A DNA stretch of 7,752 nucleotides, taken from NCBI GenBank assembly GCA_016293155.1, contig JAEDEU010000066.1, forward strand, positions 1 through 7,752. The letters are read 5' to 3'. Under the pieces are notes generated by a model that saw only the letters and a list, made by a program, of their open reading frames with translations, did no database searches and was not told the DNA's origin. Of this stretch, positions 1 to 5,860 are shown piece after piece. This DNA is from Clostridiaceae bacterium. Its GTDB lineage: Bacteria > Bacillota > Clostridia > Oscillospirales > Butyricicoccaceae. The position numbers and the translations under genes are program-made. Every line of letters begins with the position of its first letter. Within the stretch, counting starts at the first letter, position 1.

Positions 1-103
1 ACCGGCTGCGCGAGTCGCAGTAGATACACCCGTGCGTACAGCCGCGGTACAGATTGAAGCCGTTCTGTGCGGATAAAATCCCTTTCGCCTGAACAAAATG
101 CAT
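1..103 (-). CDS. SPL-family radical SAM protein, N-terminus only (gene runs off the left edge)
   Basis: Thirty-four residues are visible, opening MHFVQAKGILSAQNG and leading to CTHGCIYC at about residues 22-29. This is a CxxxCxxC-type cluster, as expected for the cysteines that hold the [4Fe-4S] centre and bind S-adenosylmethionine in radical SAM enzymes. The opening, the preceding NLYRG and the following DSRSR match what I recall of the clostridial proteins annotated as SPL family (spore photoproduct lyase-like), whose real substrate is mostly unknown. They should not be taken as DNA repair enzymes on this evidence. The start is well supported: AAAGGAGG lies at 111-118, seven bases before the ATG. 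The gene has its own candidate promoter at 124-132 and is insulated from the upstream gene by the terminator at 145-180. The rest of the protein is outside the window, so completeness cannot be judged. Confidence 0.85.
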   Translation of the reverse strand, partial: MHFVQAKGILSAQNGFNLYRGCTHGCIYCDSRSR

Positions 104-123
104 CCCGCCACCTCCTTTGTTTC

Positions 124-132
124 AGTATACCA
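124..132 (-). promoter_or_regulatory. Extended -10 promoter candidate for the radical SAM gene
   Basis: The minus strand reads TGGTATACT, an extended -10 (TGn plus TATACT, five of six matches to TATAAT). No good -35 is seen at 16-18 bases, because that position falls at the foot of the upstream terminator. The predicted start, near 117, would leave a leader of only about 14 bases that still contains most of the ribosome binding site. Confidence 0.45.
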
Positions 133-144
133 CATTTTAGACGC

Positions 145-180
145 AAAAACTGCCCGACCGGACAAAAAGCCGGCGGGCAG
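145..180 (-). terminator. Rho-independent terminator after the 101-aa membrane protein gene
   Basis: A seven-base-pair stem CTGCCCG/CGGGCAG (150-156 with 174-180) continues, after one bulged base, into CCGG/CCGG around an eight-base loop. On the minus strand it is followed directly by TTTTT (149-145). It begins seven bases after the stop codon of the 188-493 gene. The plus strand also has a T-run (185-189) after the hairpin, so it may act in both directions. Confidence 0.85.
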
Positions 181-187
181 TCTGTTT

Positions 188-493
188 TTATGCGTACTGT
201 AAAATCGCGCCGCAGATCATCGCCGCAATCAGACAGGCGGCGGACAGGATCGAGCAGATGGTCTGCACGCGGAATTTCTTCGCGCCGGAGCGCTTTGCCT
301 GCTCCGGATCAATTTCCTTCTGCTCAATTTTTACGAACTGCATCGCTCTGCCGTCCCGACGGGCGAGGGAGTGCTCATCCAGCTCCTGCGTGCGTTCGCC
401 GAGCTTGCTCCAGTCATACGTCAGTCGGGAGATCAGCCCGACCGCACCAAAGACCAGAAACAGCGCCAAAAAGATCACCATCAAAGTTTTCAT
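188..493 (-). CDS. Small protein with two membrane segments, function unknown (101 aa)
   Basis: I do not recognise a family. The protein has a hydrophobic N-terminal segment (about residues 2-24, opening MKTLMVIFLALFLVFG), a charged middle of about 50 residues rich in Lys, Arg, Glu and Asp, and a second hydrophobic segment at about 76-99 ending close to the C-terminus. This predicts a two-pass hairpin in the inner membrane with the charged part on one side; the topology is not decided. The start at 493 is chosen over a longer open frame reaching 553, because GGAGGAA at 498-504 sits five bases before this ATG, and the longer frame would begin inside the secG stop and translate the secG terminator. 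It follows secG by 56 bases on the same strand, so it could be made by read-through of the secG terminator. It has its own terminator just downstream. No promoter of its own was seen in the short gap. Confidence 0.8.
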   Translation of the reverse strand: MKTLMVIFLALFLVFGAVGLISRLTYDWSKLGERTQELDEHSLARRDGRAMQFVKIEQKEIDPEQAKRSGAKKFRVQTICSILSAACLIAAMICGAILQYA

Positions 494-504
494 ACCGTTC
501 CTCC

Positions 505-542
505 AAAAAAGAAAAGCCGCGGATGGCTCTCCCACCCGCAGC
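505..542 (-). terminator. Terminator after secG, abutting the next gene's ribosome binding site
   Basis: In minus-strand RNA, 542-516 forms an 11-base-pair stem (GCUGCGGGUGG with CCAUCCGCGGC, including two G-U pairs) around a GAGAG loop. It is followed by UUUUCUUUUUU (515-505). The G-U pairs would be mismatches on the plus strand, so the structure is built for the minus strand. The next gene's GGAGGAA begins right after the T-run, so any transcription past this point directly exposes that site. Confidence 0.8.
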
Positions 543-549
543 TCTTGAC

Positions 550-792
550 TCATGCAAATACATTCAGCAGCAGTGCCAGAATGACAAACAGAACACCGCA
601 GACGGTGGTCAGTCTCGCCATCACCGCATCAACGCCGCGCTTGCCGCCCTTGCCGTAGTAGGTATCCGAGCTGCCGCCGGTCAGTGCGCCGGACATACCT
701 TCCTTTGCGCCCTTTTGCAGCAGGATGGATACGATCATAACGATGCAGACAATGAGCATGATAACCGCCAGAACCATCTCAATCGTAGACAT
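550..792 (-). CDS. secG: Preprotein translocase subunit SecG
   Basis: SecG is the small accessory subunit of the SecYEG channel that moves unfolded secretory proteins across the cytoplasmic membrane and assists SecA-driven transport. The 80-residue product has the family layout: a first membrane helix at about residues 5-25, the conserved cytoplasmic loop with SILLQKGAKEGMSGALTGGS (about 22-41) and YYGKGGKRG, and a second helix at about 60-79. Length and loop sequence are typical for Gram-positive SecG. A GGAGG at 804-808 lies 11 bases before the ATG. A strong promoter lies at 878-906 and a terminator follows at 505-542, so secG can be its own unit. In many Firmicutes secG is followed by rnr and smpB; here it is followed by an unrecognised membrane protein instead. 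Confidence 0.95.
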   Translation of the reverse strand: MSTIEMVLAVIMLIVCIVMIVSILLQKGAKEGMSGALTGGSSDTYYGKGGKRGVDAVMARLTTVCGVLFVILALLLNVFA

Positions 793-877
793 ATCAGTTC
801 AAACCTCCGAACTTTTCAAAGCAAATTAATCCGTTTGGGTGTGCGCACCGCGCGCCTGCCCCATAAATGCAGTTTTT

Positions 878-906
878 ATCATAGCACAGGTTTTTGCGGT
901 TTGCAA
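878..906 (-). promoter_or_regulatory. Sigma-A-type promoter for secG
   Basis: On the minus strand TTGCAA (906-901) and TATGAT (883-878) are separated by exactly 17 bases. The predicted start near 871 gives a leader of about 80 bases before the secG ATG. The promoter begins 16 bases past the end of the upstream 190-aa gene, which has no clear terminator, so secG may also receive read-through. Confidence 0.75.
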
Positions 907-921
907 GACAAAAACGCAAAT

Positions 922-1494
922 TCACATGCCGAAATCTGCGCGGTCATACTCCAGCGGAGAGGTCTGCTTTTCCTCGTCCAGATACTTCTGCGTGCGGTCC
1001 GCCAGCGGCTTGCCCATGTAATTGGTATACATTTTCCCGCTGCTGACATCAATGATGCACAGCCGCGCGCTGCTGTGACCGTATTCCTGCTTCCGCGGAT
1101 CATATTTGACCTCGTTCTTATATCTGCGCAGCTTTGTGCGCAGCAGCAGCGGCATATGATCGGTCAGGACAATCATGCTCAGGAAGGTAAACTCATGCCC
1201 TTTTCTGGGCTTGACCAGCGTTTTGACCATTTCATCCAGCGTGTCGCAGTACTTTTGCAGCTTGTCCGCGTCCAGCGCCTCGCAGCGCGCGACATAGCAG
1301 TGCTCCAGCATGATTGCGAGCCGCCGCATCCCCGGCAGCAGACGCGTGACATTGATGCCGTCGTCAAAGAATCTGGCATACAGCGGATAAACCTCCCCGC
1401 CGAATTCCCGGTCGCGCTGGGTCTCAAAGTCCTTCCGCATCGCACACTCCAGGCGGGCGAGCATCCGGTCACTTTTTTGTACAAAATCTTCCAT
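922..1494 (-). CDS. Hypothetical protein, 190 aa, probably soluble
   Basis: I do not recognise this protein. It has no signal peptide and no long hydrophobic segment, and is rich in charged residues and predicted helix over its first two thirds (for example a run around MRRLAIMLEHCYVARCEAL). Near the C-terminus comes a stretch that looks like short strands (RLCIIDVSSGKMYTNYMG). The start at 1494 is preferred to a start 14 codons upstream at 1536 because GAGAGG lies at the right distance only before the 1494 ATG. The earlier ATG is four bases from the stop of the nucleotidyltransferase gene and has no ribosome binding site. It lies 45 bases after that gene on the same strand with no clear terminator between, so the two are probably one transcript. 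The function could relate to the sugar-nucleotide enzyme, but nothing in the sequence shows it. Confidence 0.8.
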   Translation of the reverse strand: MEDFVQKSDRMLARLECAMRKDFETQRDREFGGEVYPLYARFFDDGINVTRLLPGMRRLAIMLEHCYVARCEALDADKLQKYCDTLDEMVKTLVKPRKGHEFTFLSMIVLTDHMPLLLRTKLRRYKNEVKYDPRKQEYGHSSARLCIIDVSSGKMYTNYMGKPLADRTQKYLDEEKQTSPLEYDRADFGM

Positions 1495-1539
1495 TGCTTT
1501 TCCTCTCCGTATGTTTTCCCGCCATGGGGAAACCATAAT

Positions 1540-2436
1540 TTATGCGGGATACAGCCCCTGCTCGGTCATGCGGCGCAGCGCCTCTACGACCACCGGCTTG
1601 TCCTCCTGATAGGTCACGCCGTACCATTTTGCGCCGCACTCCAACACCTGTGCCGTTGCACGGTCGTTCTCGAGCAGATTGCTCACCGCAGTCGGCAGAT
1701 AAAACTCCGCCTTTTCCGGATTCAGCGGCAGCTTATTGTGCATAAAGTCCACCATGCCGTTTTCCAGCTCATCCAGGAAGGACGGCGTAAAGCCCCACAT
1801 ATTCATGGAAACCACGGTGCCCTCGGCAATCTCGCCTGCCTCCGGATCGCGGATCACGCCGTCTGCATCGCGCGCAATCGCGGTGCGTTCGGTGATTCCG
1901 GTGAGATATCCGTTTTCGTCCACGCTGCACACGCCGCGCGAAACCGTACCATTTTCCGTCAGCGTGTTCTCCACGCGGTAGCCGACCATGCAGTAACGGT
2001 ATTTTTCATCGTCCTGTGCATCCTTCAGGTAGTCATACATGGCGGAAAACGCCTCTGCGCCGTAGAAATCATCCGCATTGATGACCGCAAACGGCTCGTC
2101 CACCACGTGGCGGATGCAGTAAATCGCATGACCTGTGCCGAGCGGCTTCACTCTGCCCTCCGGCATCGTGCAGTCCTCCGGCAGGTCGCACGCAGACTGG
2201 AACACATATTCCACCTGCATCAGCTTTTCCGCATCCCGTCCGATGCGCTCCTGAAATGCCTCCAGCAGCTCTTCCTTGATGATGAACACAACCTTGCGGA
2301 AGCCCGCCTTCCATGCATCATAAATGGAATAATTCATAATGATCTGCCCGTTCGGGCCAACCGGATCAATCTGTTTCAGTCCGCCGTAACGCGAGCCCAT
2401 GCCCGCCGCCATAACGACAAGAATAGGATTTGCCAT
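1540..2436 (-). CDS. Sugar-phosphate nucleotidyltransferase (NTP_transferase family)
   Basis: This family joins a sugar 1-phosphate to a nucleoside triphosphate, giving an activated NDP-sugar and pyrophosphate in the cytoplasm. The 298-residue product shows the nucleotide-binding signature near its N-terminus, AAGMGSRYGGLKQ (residues 10-22, with G12, G14, R16 and K21). It also has PLGTGHAI at 98-105, the metal- and sugar-binding NADDFYG at 120-126, and VSMNMWGF at about 209-216. Length fits GalU/RmlA-like enzymes, but the sugar and nucleotide cannot be read from the motifs, so no gene symbol is given. The start at 2436 has AGGTGGAGGG (2454-2445) eight bases upstream. The same frame stays open far beyond this, but that stretch is only the reverse of pyruvate kinase. 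The gene is divergent from pyk and probably co-transcribed with the 190-aa gene downstream. Confidence 0.9.
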   Translation of the reverse strand: MANPILVVMAAGMGSRYGGLKQIDPVGPNGQIIMNYSIYDAWKAGFRKVVFIIKEELLEAFQERIGRDAEKLMQVEYVFQSACDLPEDCTMPEGRVKPLGTGHAIYCIRHVVDEPFAVINADDFYGAEAFSAMYDYLKDAQDDEKYRYCMVGYRVENTLTENGTVSRGVCSVDENGYLTGITERTAIARDADGVIRDPEAGEIAEGTVVSMNMWGFTPSFLDELENGMVDFMHNKLPLNPEKAEFYLPTAVSNLLENDRATAQVLECGAKWYGVTYQEDKPVVVEALRRMTEQGLYPA

Positions 2437-2466
2437 TTTAAAAACCCTCCACCTGTTTATTCTCCG

Positions 2467-2483
2467 ACCGCAGCGACTGCGGT
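2467..2483 (-). promoter_or_regulatory. Perfect stem-loop at the 5' end of the nucleotidyltransferase leader
   Basis: ACCGCAG and CTGCGGT form a perfect seven-base-pair stem around a CGA triloop. With the -10 box at 2492-2497, transcription would start about two bases before the hairpin. It could protect the mRNA 5' end, or act on DNA as an operator that overlaps the start site. It has no T-run, so it is not a terminator. Confidence 0.5.
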
Positions 2484-2491
2484 ATAGCTTT

Positions 2492-2520
2492 ATTATATCT
2501 GAAATTATTACACCACACAA
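2492..2520 (-). promoter_or_regulatory. Promoter for the nucleotidyltransferase gene
   Basis: The minus strand carries a consensus TATAAT (2497-2492) 17 bases after TTGTGT (2520-2515), which matches only the TTG of the -35 consensus. The -10 is the best in the window. Confidence 0.6.
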
Positions 2521-2525
2521 CCGCA

Positions 2526-2556
2526 TTGTGCAATTTTTTCGCAAACACTTTACAAT
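2526..2556 (+). promoter_or_regulatory. Weak promoter candidate for pyk
   Basis: TACAAT at 2551-2556 is a fair -10 placed 39 bases before the pyk ATG. The only -35-like sequence, TTGTGC at 2526-2531, gives a long 19-base spacer, so the assignment is tentative. It lies next to the divergent promoter, with the two -35 regions separated by only about five bases. Confidence 0.3.
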
Positions 2557-2595
2557 TCGCCATCCATCCACAAAAACGAAAGGAGCCTCTCCGTC

Positions 2596-4104
2596 ATGAG
2601 AAAAACCAAAATCATCTGTACCCTCGGTCCCGCCACGGACGACGACAACACCCTGACCGCCATGCTGCGCGCCGGAATGAACGTTGCGCGGCTGAATTTC
2701 AGCCACGGCACGCACGAAGAACACGCGCAGCGCATTGAACGCATTCTGCGTCTGCGCCGGGAAACCGGCGCGCCGCTCGGCATCCTGCTCGACACCAAGG
2801 GTCCGGAAATCCGTATCGGAACCTTTGCGGACGGCAAAATTCGGCTTTCGGCAGGCCAGCTGTTTACGCTGACCACGCAGGAAACCGAGGGCACCTCCGA
2901 GCGCGTCTGGGTCAACTATCCCAATCTGCCGAGCGAGCTGCACGAGGGCGCACGCCTGCTGATTGATGACGGGCTGATTGCGATGACCGTCGTGCGGCTG
3001 ACGGCAACCGACGTCGTCTGCCGTGTGGAAAACAGCGCACCCCTGTCCTCCCGCAAATCCATCAACCTGCCCGGCATCCCGCTCCGCCTGCCCTATCTCT
3101 CCGAGCGCGACCGCGCTGACCTGCGCTTCGGCGCGCAGTATCCGGCGGATTTTATCGCCGCCTCCTTTGTGCGCAGCGCGGATGATATCCGTGTTCTGAA
3201 AACATTTCTGCTGGAGGAAAATCTGCTGCCGAATGTGCGCATCATCGCCAAAATCGAAAACCGCGAGGGCTTTGACCATCTCTCCGAAATTCTGGATGTG
3301 GCGGACGGCATCATGATTGCACGCGGCGATATGGGCGTGGAGGTGCCGTTTTCCGAGCTGCCGCAGATGCAGAAGCGCATCATCAAGCAGTGCATCTCGC
3401 GCGGCAGGCTGGTCATCACCGCGACGCAGATGCTGGATTCCATGACCTCCCGTCCGCGCCCGACGCGCGCCGAGGTATCCGATGTGGCAAACGCGGTTTA
3501 TGACGGCACCGGCGCGGTCATGCTTTCGGGCGAGACCTCGGTCGGGCACGACCCCGCCGCAGTCGTGCAGACCATGGCGGAAATCTGCGTCCGTGCCGAG
3601 CAGTGCATTCACTACGCGCGCCGCCGCCGCACGCGACTGGAATTTGAGCACCTGCGCCCCAATGTAGACCGCGTGACTGCCGGCATGACGCAGTCCACCG
3701 TCACCGCCGCGGAAACGCTGGACTGTGCCGCGATTGTCGCCATCACGGACTCCGGACGCACGCCGATTGCCCTTTCCAGCTACCGTCCGGAAAAGCCGCT
3801 GATCGGCGCCGCGCCGGATGAGCAGACCTTTCACCGGCTTTCCCTGTACTGGGGCATTCTGCCGCTGCGGTGCGAGCGCCCGACCTCGGATGCAATGCTG
3901 TACCGGGAATCCATCCGCGCCGCCGTGCAGTCCGGACTGTGCCGTCCGGATGATCTGCTCATCCTCACCGCCGGTATGCCGGTCGGCGAGGCACAGTTCA
4001 CCAATACCATCCGCGTGCACCGCATCAGCGTGCAGGATTTCCGCGAATTCGGCAAAAACCCTAAAAAGTTTACAGACAATTCGCAATTTGACACAGTTTT
4101 GTAA
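2596..4104 (+). CDS. pyk: Pyruvate kinase
   Basis: The enzyme makes pyruvate and ATP from phosphoenolpyruvate and ADP in the last step of glycolysis, in the cytoplasm. The 502-residue product holds the catalytic signatures in order: ARLNFSHG (31-38), LLDTKGPEIR (64-73), the active-site segment IAKIENREGFDHL (217-229, catalytic Lys219 and metal ligand Glu221), RGDMGVE (243-249) and TATQMLDSM (275-283). The lid-like B domain falls at about 71-165, and the C-terminal regulatory domain begins after about 340 and includes LTAGMPVG (458-464). Length is slightly above the common 470-480 because of a short polar tail after about residue 480. The start has AAAGGAG about 10 bases upstream (2579-2585). 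No terminator is seen after the stop, so read-through into the wall-ligase gene is possible. There is no extra PEP-utiliser (phosphohistidine) domain of the kind found in some Bacillus enzymes. Confidence 0.96.
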   Translation: MRKTKIICTLGPATDDDNTLTAMLRAGMNVARLNFSHGTHEEHAQRIERILRLRRETGAPLGILLDTKGPEIRIGTFADGKIRLSAGQLFTLTTQETEGTSERVWVNYPNLPSELHEGARLLIDDGLIAMTVVRLTATDVVCRVENSAPLSSRKSINLPGIPLRLPYLSERDRADLRFGAQYPADFIAASFVRSADDIRVLKTFLLEENLLPNVRIIAKIENREGFDHLSEILDVADGIMIARGDMGVEVPFSELPQMQKRIIKQCISRGRLVITATQMLDSMTSRPRPTRAEVSDVANAVYDGTGAVMLSGETSVGHDPAAVVQTMAEICVRAEQCIHYARRRRTRLEFEHLRPNVDRVTAGMTQSTVTAAETLDCAAIVAITDSGRTPIALSSYRPEKPLIGAAPDEQTFHRLSLYWGILPLRCERPTSDAMLYRESIRAAVQSGLCRPDDLLILTAGMPVGEAQFTNTIRVHRISVQDFREFGKNPKKFTDNSQFDTVL

Positions 4105-4133
4105 TTGCATCCTTCCCCTAAAACGAGTATCAT
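4105..4133 (+). promoter_or_regulatory. Promoter for the LCP-family gene
   Basis: TTGCAT (4105-4110) and TATCAT (4128-4133) are exactly 17 bases apart; the -35 begins one base after the pyk stop codon. A second GTATCAT occurs 13 bases further on (4140-4146) with no good -35. The predicted start near 4140 leaves a leader of about 35 bases. Confidence 0.55.
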
Positions 4134-4166
4134 AGAGTTGTATCATTTATCAACAATTGGGGAAGG
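4111..4166 (+). promoter_or_regulatory. Inverted repeat able to mask the LCP ribosome binding site in read-through RNA
   Basis: CCTTCCCC (4111-4118) and GGGGAAGG (4159-4166) are perfect complements, and the right arm is the ribosome binding site, ten bases before the ATG at 4176. The left arm lies inside the promoter spacer, upstream of the predicted start. Only RNA coming from pyk would therefore contain both arms. Confidence 0.45.
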
Positions 4167-4175
4167 AATTTCATT

Positions 4176-5255
4176 ATGAGTCAAAATCAGCCGCCGCGCA
4201 GACCGCCCCGTGACCGCGAGGAGCGACTGCGTATGTATGAAAACGAGCAGCAGGAACGGAAGCCGCGCAGGAACGCTCCCAAAACGCGAAAACGCGGTAT
4301 CCTCTCCACCATTCTGTCCATTCTTCTGGTGGCAGTACTGGCAGTCGCCGTATGCATCGGTGTGCTCGGCTACAAGCTATTTTCCAGCTACGAATACGAT
4401 GACACCAATGACAGCGCGATTGCGGACACCGTGGGCGAGGACGGAATTATGACCGTTGCCCTGTTCGGTGTGGACACCCGCAGCTGGAGCGATACCTCGC
4501 GTTCGGACGCCATTATGGTGATGGCGGTTGACCCGCAGCGCGGCAAGATCAAGCTGACCTCGCTCATGCGCGACAGCTATGTGGAGGTGCCGGGCCACGG
4601 ACACACCAAGCTGTGCCATGCCTATGCCTACGGCGGCCCGCAGCTTGCAATGCAGACCATCAACGAATGCTTCGGCACCAACATTACGGAATATGCCACC
4701 GTCAATCTGGAGCAGATCTCCGAGATCATTGACGCGATGGGCGGCGTCACCGTGGACATCAGCGAAGCGGAGCTTGCAGAGGCGAACAAGCATATCGCAA
4801 ACTACTGCAAGGAAAACGACATCAAAAATGCGGATTCTTACCAGCTCACGCAGTCCGGTGAACAAAATCTAAATGGTTTACAGGCAATGGTCTACGGACG
4901 CATCCGAAAGGGCAATACCGGCGGCGACTGGCAGCGCACCGAGCGCCAGTCCCTCATCCTGCAAAAGCTGTTCTCCAAGATCAGCAGCGCCAATCCGATC
5001 CAGTGCGTCAAATTCATGAATGCACTCCTGCCCAATATGCGCTCCTCTCTGAGTGCGGACGATATCATCTATATGGGCATCAACACAATCCGCCACGGTA
5101 TGCCGAAAATGGAGCACACCCGTCTGCCGCTGGACGGCGAATGGAACTATGCCACCATCGGCGGCGCCTCTTATATCACATTCAGTGACGAGGTTCTGAC
5201 GCAGCATCTGCACGACTATATCTACAACGATGTCAAGCCGTCTGTAAGCGAATAA
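4176..5255 (+). CDS. LytR-CpsA-Psr (LCP) family cell-wall glycopolymer ligase
   Basis: LCP proteins transfer teichoic acids, capsule or other glycopolymers from an undecaprenyl-pyrophosphate carrier to peptidoglycan on the outer face of the membrane. The 359-residue product has a basic, proline-rich cytoplasmic N-terminus (about 1-42), one membrane helix at about 43-66, and an extracellular LCP domain from about 92 onward. Visible landmarks are LFGVDTR (96-102), SRSDAIM (108-114), LTSLMRDSYV (127-136), KLCHAYAYGG (145-154) and the arginine-rich YGRIRKG...DWQRTERQ (240-258). The conserved Asp and Arg residues of these motifs bind the pyrophosphate and metal in characterised members. No C-terminal LytR_C extension is present. 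The ribosome binding site GGGGAAGGAA may be regulated by the repeat at 4111-4166. The gene ends in a strong shared terminator, and its older label as a transcriptional attenuator should not be used as its function. Confidence 0.93.
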   Translation: MSQNQPPRRPPRDREERLRMYENEQQERKPRRNAPKTRKRGILSTILSILLVAVLAVAVCIGVLGYKLFSSYEYDDTNDSAIADTVGEDGIMTVALFGVDTRSWSDTSRSDAIMVMAVDPQRGKIKLTSLMRDSYVEVPGHGHTKLCHAYAYGGPQLAMQTINECFGTNITEYATVNLEQISEIIDAMGGVTVDISEAELAEANKHIANYCKENDIKNADSYQLTQSGEQNLNGLQAMVYGRIRKGNTGGDWQRTERQSLILQKLFSKISSANPIQCVKFMNALLPNMRSSLSADDIIYMGINTIRHGMPKMEHTRLPLDGEWNYATIGGASYITFSDEVLTQHLHDYIYNDVKPSVSE

Positions 5256-5273
5256 CCCCCTCTGTAAACGCAC

Positions 5274-5311
5274 AAAATCCCTCTGAGTTTACCGCTCAGA
5301 GGGATTTTTTT
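5274..5311. terminator. Bidirectional terminator between the LCP gene and tadA
   Basis: ATCCCTCTGAG (5277-5287) and CTCAGAGGGAT (5295-5305) form a perfect 11-base-pair stem with a TTTACCG loop, flanked by A's on the left and TTTTTTT on the right. It serves the plus-strand LCP gene, whose stop is 19 bases before the A-run. The A-run gives a shorter T-run for the converging minus-strand tadA, whose stop is seven bases away. Confidence 0.92.
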
Positions 5312-5317
5312 ATGTCA

Positions 5318-5860
5318 TTATGCCATATTGACGTCTTCCGGGGATGCAGCGGCTTCGCCGAATGTTTCCTGTTCCAGCCGCAGTCTGCGCTCGCGCTTTT
5401 CCCGCTTTTTGCGTTCTCTCAGCTCCTTGAAAAATGCGCTCAGCACACCCGCGCATTCCTCCTCCAGCACGCCGCCGACCAGCTCGGGATGATGATTATA
5501 GTCCAGCTCAAACAGATTCACAATGCTGCCACAGGAGCCTGCCTTGCTGTCCACAGCACCGTAATATACGGTCTTGATGCGCGCGTTGATGATCGCACCC
5601 GCACACATCGGGCACGGCTCAAGCGTCACATACAGGTCGCATTTGTGCAGCCGCCAGCCGCCCAGCTTTTTGCACGCCTTGCCGATCGCCTCAATCTCCG
5701 CATGGGAGAGCGCGGTTTTCTTGGTCTCGCGCCGGTTGCGTCCGCGCCCGACAATTTTGCCGTCACACACGATGACGCAGCCCACCGGTACTTCCCCCTC
5801 GTCTGCGGATTTTTTCGCCAGCCGAAGCGCCGCCTTCATATATTTTTCCTGTTCCGTCAT
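5318..5860 (-). CDS. tadA: tRNA-specific adenosine deaminase
   Basis: TadA converts adenosine 34 in the anticodon of tRNA-Arg(ACG) to inosine, so that one tRNA reads three arginine codons. The 180-residue product carries the zinc-deaminase motif: SHAEIEAI (52-59, His53 binds zinc and Glu55 is the proton shuttle) and EPCPMCAGAI (81-90, Cys83 and Cys86 bind zinc). VPVGCVIV (24-31) fits the fold's first strand. The core is followed by a basic tail rich in Lys, Arg and Glu (about 148-165) and an acidic end, longer than the minimal enzyme. The start at 5860 is set by an ATGA overlap with the stop of the upstream CPBP gene, with GGAG about 10 bases before it inside that gene. This implies translational coupling. 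A longer upstream reading of the frame is only the shadow of the CPBP gene. Confidence 0.94.
   Translation of the reverse strand: MTEQEKYMKAALRLAKKSADEGEVPVGCVIVCDGKIVGRGRNRRETKKTALSHAEIEAIGKACKKLGGWRLHKCDLYVTLEPCPMCAGAIINARIKTVYYGAVDSKAGSCGSIVNLFELDYNHHPELVGGVLEEECAGVLSAFFKELRERKKREKRERRLRLEQETFGEAAASPEDVNMA

Noticed and set aside
893..920. Weak A/T hairpin after the 190-aa gene as a terminator
   Set aside because: The possible pairings (TTTGCG with CGCAAA, or GTTTTTG with CAAAAAC) compete with each other, are weak, overlap the secG -35, and are not followed by a T-run.
1513..1533. Stem GTTTTCCC/GGGGAAAC between the nucleotidyltransferase and the 190-aa gene as a terminator
   Set aside because: On the minus strand the stem has a mismatch and no T-run follows, so it would not stop minus-strand transcription.
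1495..1536. Start of the 190-aa gene 14 codons earlier
   Set aside because: That ATG is four bases after the upstream stop and has no ribosome binding site, while the ATG at 1494 has GAGAGG at proper distance.
67..2487. A very long open frame on the plus strand, about 806 codons
   Set aside because: It runs antisense across secG, the nucleotidyltransferase and three other genes that have family motifs and ribosome binding sites. Its protein is low-complexity (His, Arg, Ala-rich) with no domains, which is a by-product of G+C-rich codon use.
4088..4093. Perfect TTGACA at the end of pyk as a -35 box
   Set aside because: No -10-like sequence lies 15-19 bases downstream; the TTGCAT/TATCAT pair further on is better spaced.
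2437..4146. Extension of the nucleotidyltransferase frame upstream to about 868 codons
   Set aside because: The added part is the reverse of pyruvate kinase, and the promoter, ribosome binding site and start at 2436 define the real gene.
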